Shown: positions 58,285-64,000 of the stretch, piece after piece
Numbering within the stretch: position 1 is the first letter of the stretch
Layout of the letters: every line of letters starts with the position of its first letter
From: Pseudomonas sp. St316
Lineage (GTDB): Bacteria; Pseudomonadota; Gammaproteobacteria; Pseudomonadales; Pseudomonadaceae
DNA: 64,000 nt
Assembly: GCF_018325905.1 (NCBI RefSeq)
Contig: NZ_AP021901.1
Coordinates: forward strand, 558,001-622,000
Direction of reading: 5' to 3'
Program-made: the position numbers and the translations under genes
Notes under the pieces: model-generated
Databases searched by the model: none
What the model was told of the DNA's origin: nothing
Seen by the model: the letters and a program-made list of their open reading frames with translations, nothing else

Positions 58285-59514
58285 TCATGTTTTATCACGC
58301 AAAAATACCAGGATCGCCTCGCAGGTTGCCTGTGTTTTTTCTTCCAGTACCCAATGCCCAGTGTTGTGCAATATAAAAGAGTACGGTTGCGTAGTGATAC
58401 ATTTGACTTGCTCGGCCAAGGTATTTCCTCTCGAATGGTCCCCACCGATGGTGAGCACAGGCACCGTCAGTTTATTGTTGGCGAATGCTTGATTATCACT
58501 CACATCATGCTCTATCCAGGCTGAATAAAGCATGAAGGCCGCCTCCATGCGTCCAGGCCGGGAATGATCTTTCACCAAAGCCACACGCACCTCGTCCGGC
58601 ATTGTGTCGTTGCCGGGAAATACAAAGTCGTCAAAAAACATGTCCAGGTAAGTTTGTTCCTGACCTTGGATCATGGTGAGAGCCGTCTTGCCAAAGAAGC
58701 GGAAATGCCACTTGCTCGCAAGGCGGGCTTGCGGGTCTCCGTTATAAGCCGTTTCCCACCCTGGGATGCCAGGAATGAATCCGTCCATCAGGATGATACG
58801 TTTGGTTTCATCGGGATAAAGTGCTCCGTAGGCATAGGCGATCATTAAACCCATGTCATGGCCGACAATATCAACCTGTTTGATGTTCAGGTGGATGACC
58901 AGTTCGTGCAGGTCATGCGCCATGCTTTTTTTGTCATAGCTGCTTTCTGAAATATCGGTTTCTCCAGCACCGCGATAATCAGGAACGATAGGCGTATAAC
59001 CGGCACGCACCAATGGCCCCATCAATACTTCCCAATTGCGCCAGCTTCCCGGGAACCCATGCACCAGCAGCACCGGGTTTGCGCCATCACCGCTTGTGAG
59101 ATAGTGCATGCGGATACCGTTCACGTACACGTAGGCCCGTGTGAATGATGCACCCCCTACAACAATGTTTTGTTCCACAGAAGGCGATGTGGCCTGGTGT
59201 CGAGAAGATAAGGCGGTGACGCCCGACCAGGCTATGGAATCCATCATTTTCTCGTCCATTTTGGGAACCGAATTAATTTCATGAGATACGCCGTGCAGCG
59301 CATAAGTAGCGCTGAACTGTTTGTCGAGCGTTAACTTGTAAGGTGTTCTTAAGGCGTTTAAAGCCTGTGGCTTTCCGAATGCCATCGATACTGTCGAAGT
59401 TGACAGTTCCGACAAGCGGCAATTGTTCCGATTGAGACCCGGCAGAGCAGCGGCAGGTGCAAAAGTAGGCCGGAACTTGCATCGGACTCCTGTTGACTGT
59501 AGGAAAAGTCGCAT
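58285..59514 (-). CDS. Alpha/beta hydrolase, epoxide hydrolase/dehalogenase-like
   Basis: The longest frame is 409 residues, but the hydrolase core begins only near residue 125, so the true start is uncertain (ATGs at 59514, 59385, 59262 and 59250; none has a clear ribosome site). HGFPGSWRNW is the oxyanion-hole motif and GHDMGL gives Asp as the nucleophile, as in epoxide hydrolases and haloalkane dehalogenases rather than serine esterases. The C-terminal NTGHWVLEE carries the catalytic His. The N-terminal extension has no clear signal peptide. It is lower in GC than its neighbours and lies beside PAAR-type genes. Confidence 0.78.
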   Translation of the reverse strand: MRLFLQSTGVRCKFRPTFAPAAALPGLNRNNCRLSELSTSTVSMAFGKPQALNALRTPYKLTLDKQFSATYALHGVSHEINSVPKMDEKMMDSIAWSGVTALSSRHQATSPSVEQNIVVGGASFTRAYVYVNGIRMHYLTSGDGANPVLLVHGFPGSWRNWEVLMGPLVRAGYTPIVPDYRGAGETDISESSYDKKSMAHDLHELVIHLNIKQVDIVGHDMGLMIAYAYGALYPDETKRIILMDGFIPGIPGWETAYNGDPQARLASKWHFRFFGKTALTMIQGQEQTYLDMFFDDFVFPGNDTMPDEVRVALVKDHSRPGRMEAAFMLYSAWIEHDVSDNQAFANNKLTVPVLTIGGDHSRGNTLAEQVKCITTQPYSFILHNTGHWVLEEKTQATCEAILVFLRDKT

Positions 59515-59657
59515 TTCTAGTTGCGATGTTTCCTATTCGCTCCAGATGCCCACGATGTTGGGATTGCGATTCACCAGCGTTGCAACGTTTTATTCATCAT
59601 TCCGAATCATCTGGCTCAGTGCTCTTTCCCGGCAGAAAGGGGAGCAGACTGAAGCCC

Positions 59658-60209
59658 GTGAATAAGGCCTTGGAAATGCACTCAACTTTATACGCCTCAT
59701 ACACCAACGAAGTCTCCTGTGAGTATCTCCGTCATTTGGACGATTTGTACGTGGTGCAACAGCAACTCGATGGTGTTGACGAAAAAGTCATCACATTTAT
59801 TAATCAACAAAAAGCATTCGTCGAAGCTCATCCCCCCATCGCTATTTACCGAGTGGCCACCGAGGGCAGCCAGACGCGTAACGGCGCAACGATCCAGCAA
59901 GTGTCATCGTCGTTGACGTTCACCTTGGATAATGGCTTGAAAGTACGAGCCGCGCAGAAAGGCGACGAGGTGGTATACGCCGATGGCAGCACAGCGCGGA
60001 TCGTAACCGCCGCCGGGGCGGCCAACAGTAATATCGCCCTGGTCGGCAGCCGTTTGAGCAATGGCGACGAGATCATCAATACGCTTCAGAGACGTTTTCT
60101 GATCATCGTGCGTAAAGGCGTGCCGATGGCCGACGACTTTTTGCCCGCTCTCAAACTGGCGGATGTTCATTACTTGCACTCGAATGGGGTGAAGGAGGAC
60201 ATCCAATGA
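59658..60209 (+). CDS. PAAR-associated protein of unknown function
   Basis: A 183-residue cytoplasmic protein from GTG 59658 (NKALEMHSTLYAS); the longer frame to 59493 looks random and is rejected, and ATG 59676 is an alternative. The first 70 residues are helical (YASYTNEVSCEYLRHLDDLY), the middle is strand-rich, and VYADGSTARIV with IALVGSRLSNGDEIINT (about 115-150) resembles a PAAR-like fold. It overlaps the PAAR gene by four bases. Together they look like a spike-tip or effector-loading pair. Function is not known. Confidence 0.65.
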   Translation: MNKALEMHSTLYASYTNEVSCEYLRHLDDLYVVQQQLDGVDEKVITFINQQKAFVEAHPPIAIYRVATEGSQTRNGATIQQVSSSLTFTLDNGLKVRAAQKGDEVVYADGSTARIVTAAGAANSNIALVGSRLSNGDEIINTLQRRFLIIVRKGVPMADDFLPALKLADVHYLHSNGVKEDIQ

Positions 60210-60481
60210 ACGAGGGCTACTTCATCGGCTTGGGTGACAAGACCACTTGTGGTGGGAAAGTGCTAGAGGGCGATAGCAGGGGCAATCTGTTTGGCCTGCT
60301 GCAAGCCCGCGAAGGTGATCGTGTCTCGTGTGGACAGGATGGAAAAACCTATCAGATCAGGGGGGGCATTGCGCATATGGTCAGCCATGGCAGGCATCTG
60401 GCCGGCACGCTGGATAGCCAGAGTACCTGCCCCTGCAAGGCGCGACTGATCCCTTCGGTATTCTGGGCTACCTACAAATGA
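60206..60481 (+). CDS. PAAR-domain protein (type VI secretion spike tip type)
   Basis: A small protein of 91 residues that is almost entirely one PAAR domain: YFIGLGDKTTCGGKVLEGD at the N-terminus, then AREGDRVSCG, and a C-terminal TCPCKARLIPS. PAAR proteins cap the VgrG spike of type VI secretion systems and carry or recruit effectors. No T6SS structural or VgrG gene lies in the window, so it must act with a system elsewhere. ATG 60206 overlaps the preceding gene by four bases. It is followed by a REP element. Confidence 0.85.
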   Translation: MNEGYFIGLGDKTTCGGKVLEGDSRGNLFGLLQAREGDRVSCGQDGKTYQIRGGIAHMVSHGRHLAGTLDSQSTCPCKARLIPSVFWATYK

Positions 60482-60530
60482 AGAGGCGCAGGTGATGACG
60501 GCAGCTCCAGCCAACATCAACGGTGCTGAC

Positions 60531-60639
60531 CCACCGCAATCGCGAGCAAGCTCGCTCCCACAGGATTGGGTGGCGTACCCAGATATTGCGTACACCATAG
60601 ATCCACTGTGGGAGCGAGCTTGCTCGCGATTGCGGTGGA
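60531..60639. repeat. REP pair in reversed arrangement
   Basis: CCACCGCAATCGCGAGCAAG to the right-hand CTTGCTCGCGATTGCGGTGG form perfect outer arms. The REP cores point inwards (CTCCCACAGG ... CCACTGTGGGAG), the opposite of the other REPINs in the window. It lies between the PAAR gene and the convergent secreted protein. Confidence 0.85.
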
Positions 60640-60663
60640 TCGGTGCACTCAGCCGTGCCGGGC

Positions 60664-61113
60664 TTATTGCACCTTCGCCAAATCCCCTTTCAACGCAACG
60701 CCCGCCATGATCGCGCCGGCGTGGCATTCGTAGGTAGTCGGGTCCTTGCGTTCGTTGCTCTTGTAGAAGCTGACGATGTTGGTGACGGCGTTGGCGCCGG
60801 CGTTCTTGGCCGCTTGGTGCAGGCTGATCAGGGCCGATTGCAGCACCCATTCGCAGGCGACTTCATCGGACTTGTTGAACGCGTTGGTTTTCTTGTTGGT
60901 CACGGCACCCGGGCTGACGACAGTGACGTTGCCGGCCGGTTTGTTGCCGGCCAGGTAGAACTTCACGCTGCCGTCGATCTTGCCGGTGCGGATGGCTTCG
61001 GCGACGACTTTGTCGAACGGTAGGAACAGCGCGGTATCGCGAGCCTGGCTGATGGCTGGCAGGGTGCTGAGCAACAGGGCGGCGGTTACGGCGATTTTCT
61101 TCAACGACATCAT
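60664..61113 (-). CDS. Small secreted protein of the aryl-polyene locus ('excinuclease'-annotated family)
   Basis: A 149-residue protein with a Sec signal (about 1-24, LKKIAVTAALLLSTLPA ending near SQA). The mature part contains two conserved Cys (ACEWVLQSAL and YECHAGAIM) and the AKNAGANAVTNIVSFY segment. It resembles a family often labelled 'excinuclease ATPase subunit', a label that its sequence does not support: it has no Walker motif. ATG 61113 or the adjacent 61110 is the start. It is the last gene of the run of fatty-acid-like enzymes and its function is unknown. Confidence 0.65.
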   Translation of the reverse strand: MMSLKKIAVTAALLLSTLPAISQARDTALFLPFDKVVAEAIRTGKIDGSVKFYLAGNKPAGNVTVVSPGAVTNKKTNAFNKSDEVACEWVLQSALISLHQAAKNAGANAVTNIVSFYKSNERKDPTTYECHAGAIMAGVALKGDLAKVQ

Positions 61114-61152
61114 GGTCTCCTTGACGAGGGGTAACAGCAGTTTGAATTCGGT

Positions 61153-62379
61153 TCAGTGCCAGCGGCGGAAGATCAGCGAGGTGTTGACCCCACCAAAGGC
61201 GAAGTTGTTGTTCATCACGTATTCGTTGCTCATCGACCTGAACTCGTTGCGCAGGTAGTCGAGCTTGCCGCATTGGGGGTCAACCTCATCGAGGTTGAAG
61301 GTGTGCACGTAGAGGTCGCGGTTCATCATCTCGATGCTGAACCAGGATTCCAGCGCCCCGCAGGCACCCAGGGTGTGGCCGAGGAAGCTTTTCTGCGAAC
61401 TGATGGGCATGTGTTCGCCGAACAGGCTGCTGGTGGCCAGGGTCTCGGCAATGTCGCCCTGTTCGGTGGCGGTGCCGTGGCCGTTGACGTAGCCGATGGC
61501 TGACGGTTCGAGGCCGGCATCTTCCAGGGCCAGTTCCATGGCCCGGCGCATGGTGAGCAGTTCGGGGCGGGTGGCGTGCTGGCCGTCGGCGTTGCTGCCA
61601 AAGCCGACGATCTCGGCATGGATCCGCGCGCCACGGGCCAGGGCGTGTTCCAGTTCTTCAAGCACGAGCATGCCGGCACCTTCACCGATCACCAAGCCGT
61701 CGCGGTCCTTGTCGTAGGGGCGCGGGCTGGTCTGTGGGGCATCGTTTTTCAGGCTGGTGGCGTAGAGCGCGTCGAAGACCATCGCTTCGGTCGGGCACAG
61801 TTCTTCGGCGCCACCGGCGAGCATCAATGGCAGGCGCCCGAACTTGATGGCCTCGTAGGCATAGCCGATGCCATGGCTGCCGCTGGTGCAGGCGCTGGAG
61901 GTGGGAATCAGGCGCCCGGTCAGCCCGAAGAAGATGCTGATGTTGGCCGCCGTGGTGTGGGGCATCATCCGCACGTAGGAGTTGGCATTCAGCCCTTCGG
62001 CCACGCTGTTGAGCAGCATGTTGCCAAACGCCTTGATCTCGTCGGTGCTGCCGGTGGACGAACCGCAGGACACGCCCATGCGCCCATCCTTGATCGACTC
62101 GTCGCCCAGCAGGCCGGCGTCGGCCAGGGCCTGTTCCGCCGACGCGACCGCCAGGCGCGAAACCCGGCCCATGCTGCGCAGTTGCTTGCGGGTCCAGCGG
62201 GCCGGTACCTGGAAGTCGTCGATGGGGCCGGCCAGGCGGGTGTTCAGTTCGGTGAAACGGTCCCACTCATCCATGCGCCGGATGCCGCTGCGGTTGGCGG
62301 CGAAGTTGGCGGCGATGGTCTCCCAGTCGCTGCCTATGGAGGTGATACCGGCCATGCCGGTGACGACGACGCGCTTCAT
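61153..62379 (-). CDS. Beta-ketoacyl-ACP synthase (ApeR-like, aryl polyene cluster)
   Basis: A FabF/FabB-type condensing enzyme of 408 residues. The triad is Cys164 (SSACTSGSHG), His301 (NGHGTATEQGD) and His335 (SFLGHTLGACGA), all at normal places. ATG 62379 (MKRVVVTGMAG) overlaps the upstream ketoreductase stop codon by one base, so the two are coupled; two residues of an upstream frame are discounted. By order after DH and KR it corresponds to ApeR of aryl-polyene clusters. It likely extends a polyene chain on an acyl carrier. Confidence 0.9.
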   Translation of the reverse strand: MKRVVVTGMAGITSIGSDWETIAANFAANRSGIRRMDEWDRFTELNTRLAGPIDDFQVPARWTRKQLRSMGRVSRLAVASAEQALADAGLLGDESIKDGRMGVSCGSSTGSTDEIKAFGNMLLNSVAEGLNANSYVRMMPHTTAANISIFFGLTGRLIPTSSACTSGSHGIGYAYEAIKFGRLPLMLAGGAEELCPTEAMVFDALYATSLKNDAPQTSPRPYDKDRDGLVIGEGAGMLVLEELEHALARGARIHAEIVGFGSNADGQHATRPELLTMRRAMELALEDAGLEPSAIGYVNGHGTATEQGDIAETLATSSLFGEHMPISSQKSFLGHTLGACGALESWFSIEMMNRDLYVHTFNLDEVDPQCGKLDYLRNEFRSMSNEYVMNNNFAFGGVNTSLIFRRWH

Positions 62380-63107
62380 CAGCACAAGCCTCCGTTGACG
62401 GCCAGGACTTGCCGGGTGATGTAGCCGGCCTCAAAGGACATCAGGAAGTTCACCGCACCCGCCACTTCTTCCGGGGTGCCCATGCGCTGGGCGGGGATCA
62501 TTTTCATCAGTTCTTCCACGGGTACGTTTTCATCGAGCATGGCGGTGTCGATCAGGCCTGGCGCGACGCAATTGACGGTGATCTTGCGCTTGCCCAGCTC
62601 GATTGCCAACGCCTTGGCCGCGCCGATCAAACCGGCCTTCGAGGCGCTGTAGTTGACTTGGCCGCGATTGCCGATCAGCCCGGAAACCGAGGTGATGCAG
62701 ACGATCCGCCCGGCGGCGCGACGACGGATCATCGGCATCATCACCGGGTGCAGCACGTTGTAGAAACCGTCGAGGTTGGTGCGCATCACCACATCCCAGT
62801 CGTCTTCGCTCAGGGCTGGGAAAGCACCGTCGCGGGTCAAGCCGGCATTGAGCACCACGCCGTAATAGGCGCCGTGGGTTTCGACGTCGGCTTCGAGAAT
62901 GGCTTTGCAGGCGGCGCGGTCGGATACGTCGAATTGCAGCACACGCGCCTGGCGGCCCAGGGCCTGGATTTCTGCCTGGACGGCTTCGGCTTCGGCGCGG
63001 CCACTGCGGCAATGCAGCACGATGTCGTGCCCGGCCTGGGCCAGGCGCAGGGCGATGGCGCGGCCTATGCCACGGCTGGAGCCGGTGACCAGTACGGATT
63101 CAGTCAT
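62379..63107 (-). CDS. 3-oxoacyl-ACP reductase (ApeQ-like, FabG family)
   Basis: A short-chain dehydrogenase of 242 residues. The NADPH-binding motif is TGSSRGIG (8-15), NAG at 87-89, and the catalytic Ser140, Tyr153 and Lys157 (SVSGLIG ... VNYSASKAG) are intact. It reduces the beta-keto group after each condensation in the polyene pathway. It overlaps the dehydratase by four bases and the next ketosynthase by one base, so the unit is translationally coupled. By position it corresponds to ApeQ. Confidence 0.92.
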   Translation of the reverse strand: MTESVLVTGSSRGIGRAIALRLAQAGHDIVLHCRSGRAEAEAVQAEIQALGRQARVLQFDVSDRAACKAILEADVETHGAYYGVVLNAGLTRDGAFPALSEDDWDVVMRTNLDGFYNVLHPVMMPMIRRRAAGRIVCITSVSGLIGNRGQVNYSASKAGLIGAAKALAIELGKRKITVNCVAPGLIDTAMLDENVPVEELMKMIPAQRMGTPEEVAGAVNFLMSFEAGYITRQVLAVNGGLC

Positions 63108-63571
63108 GACGGGTTTCCTGTTGCGGACGGTTCATGAAGGTAATGGGCGGCCTGGGGCGGACGGAATACGTTGAGCCGGGCCGTGGCGTGGATGCCGTGG
63201 GCGTGTATGTGGCATTCGAACACGCCCATGCCGTTGTCATCTTCCAGGGAACGCACGCCATGGATGGTCAGTTCGGTACCGACGGGAAAACAGTCGACGT
63301 TACATTCGAACTTGCGGGTGCCGAGTAAAAAGCCCAGTTCCACGGCATCGCCGCGCTGACGTGCATGGCAACCGGCAAACGCCGCCACGCTCTGGGCCAT
63401 CAGCTCGATGCCGACCCAGGCCGGCAGCGCGCCGTCGTCGCGGTTGAACAAACCGCCAGGTTTGACGGTGGTGCAGGTATGGATCTGTTCGTCATCGAAC
63501 GACAGGATCCGGTCGATGAGGATCATGTCGCCGGCATGGGGCAGCAGTTCGGCGAGCGGCCAGTCAATCAT
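63104..63571 (-). CDS. Hotdog-fold 3-hydroxyacyl-ACP dehydratase (ApeP-like)
   Basis: A 155-residue hotdog-fold protein. The helix region WVGIELMAQSVAAFAG (about 52-67) and the LLPHAGDMILIDRI start are typical of the dehydratases of aryl-polyene and xanthomonadin clusters. It would remove water to form the conjugated double bonds. It overlaps the ketoreductase by four bases and the upstream ketosynthase by four bases. Confidence 0.88.
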   Translation of the reverse strand: MIDWPLAELLPHAGDMILIDRILSFDDEQIHTCTTVKPGGLFNRDDGALPAWVGIELMAQSVAAFAGCHARQRGDAVELGFLLGTRKFECNVDCFPVGTELTIHGVRSLEDDNGMGVFECHIHAHGIHATARLNVFRPPQAAHYLHEPSATGNPS

Positions 63572-64000
63572 GGGGCGTCTCCGATAATCAGGCTGACGTT
63601 GTTGCCGCCGAAGGCAAATGAATTGCTCATCAGGCGGCGTGGGGTGGCCGGGTTCAGGCGGGTGCTGGCGGTGACCCAGTCCAGCGCTGGCAGGGCCGGA
63701 TCGGCCTGGCCGTCCCAGACATGCGGCGGCAGGGCCTGGGCGCTGTTTTGCGTGCTCAGGGCCAGCCAGCAGAACGCCGCTTCCAGCGCCCCGGCCGCGC
63801 CGAGGGTATGGCCGGTCATGGGTTTGGTGGACGAGCAGGGCACGCCCGCCGGGAACAGCCCGGCCACCGCCTGGCTCTCCATGGCGTCGTTGTGCTGCGT
63901 GGCGGTGCCATGCAGGTTCAGGTAGTCGATCTGGCTGGCCTCGAGGCCAGCGCAGCGCAGGGCTTTTTCCATGGCCTGGCGGGCGCCGCGACCGCTGGGT
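63568..64000 (-). CDS. Beta-ketoacyl-ACP synthase (ApeO-like), partial 3' end
   Basis: The C-terminal 143 residues of a condensing enzyme; the frame stays open through the right edge, so the true start lies outside. HGTATQHND and the TGHTLGAAGA segment carry the two active-site histidines; the catalytic Cys is not in the window. The order ketosynthase, dehydratase, ketoreductase, ketosynthase matches apeO-apeP-apeQ-apeR of aryl-polyene clusters. Residue count and start cannot be given. Confidence 0.88.
   Translation of the reverse strand, partial: PSGRGARQAMEKALRCAGLEASQIDYLNLHGTATQHNDAMESQAVAGLFPAGVPCSSTKPMTGHTLGAAGALEAAFCWLALSTQNSAQALPPHVWDGQADPALPALDWVTASTRLNPATPRRLMSNSFAFGGNNVSLIIGDAP

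Noticed and set aside
60492..60710. A 72-codon frame after the PAAR gene
   Set aside because: It lies almost wholly in the REP element at 60531-60639 and has no coding character.

Overview
The window is chromosomal DNA of a Pseudomonas, most likely of the P. fluorescens complex. The evidence is the phaC1-phaZ-phaC2-phaD locus facing phaI-phaF, followed by the gene order hslVU, argS, priA, rpmE, maeB, ponA, pilMNOPQ, aroKB, damX, gltBD, hemE familiar from Pseudomonas chromosomes. High GC, many ATGA stop/start overlaps and numerous Pseudomonas-type REP palindromes agree with this. I saw no rRNA, tRNA, insertion sequence or CRISPR array.

Layout. 1-2257 (minus): ubiquinone genes ubiE-ubiJ-ubiB (ubiB cut by the window edge). 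2413-9746: medium-chain-length polyhydroxyalkanoate (PHA) locus with a small PHA-system protein, phasins phaI-phaF (plus), and regulator phaD, synthases phaC2 and phaC1 and depolymerase phaZ (minus). A sigma54-like element and a Crc/Hfq-type CA motif lie at the phaC1 start. 10025-17750 (minus): a DUF971 protein, the HslUV protease, a SPOR protein, argS and priA. 18040-39264 (mostly plus): rpmE, a secreted nuclease, maeB, divergent ponA, the type IV pilus operon pilMNOPQ, the shikimate genes aroK-aroB, damX, glutamate synthase gltB-gltD and hemE.

39265-51044 is an accessory block: an AT-rich leader with two dyads, a GbpA-like lytic polysaccharide monooxygenase (LPMO), a cytochrome b561 and an 11-gene type II secretion operon (gspC-M). 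It reads as one unit in which the secretion machine probably exports the LPMO. A MFS transporter with a divergent LysR regulator follows.

53.5-60.5 kb is a second accessory segment with lower GC in parts: an orphan HigA-type antitoxin whose toxin partner survives only as a fragment; convergent to it, a 1355-residue toxin-like protein with a possible RelE-like C-terminus; an epoxide-hydrolase-like alpha/beta hydrolase; and two small genes, one a clear PAAR spike-tip protein. This is the best candidate for an undescribed system.

60664-64000 (minus): the end of an aryl-polyene-type biosynthetic cluster (ketosynthase, dehydratase, ketoreductase, ketosynthase, plus a small secreted protein), running off the right edge. 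Eleven REP/REPIN-like elements punctuate the intergenic gaps; two are nested composites and one has its two REPs in the reversed arrangement.
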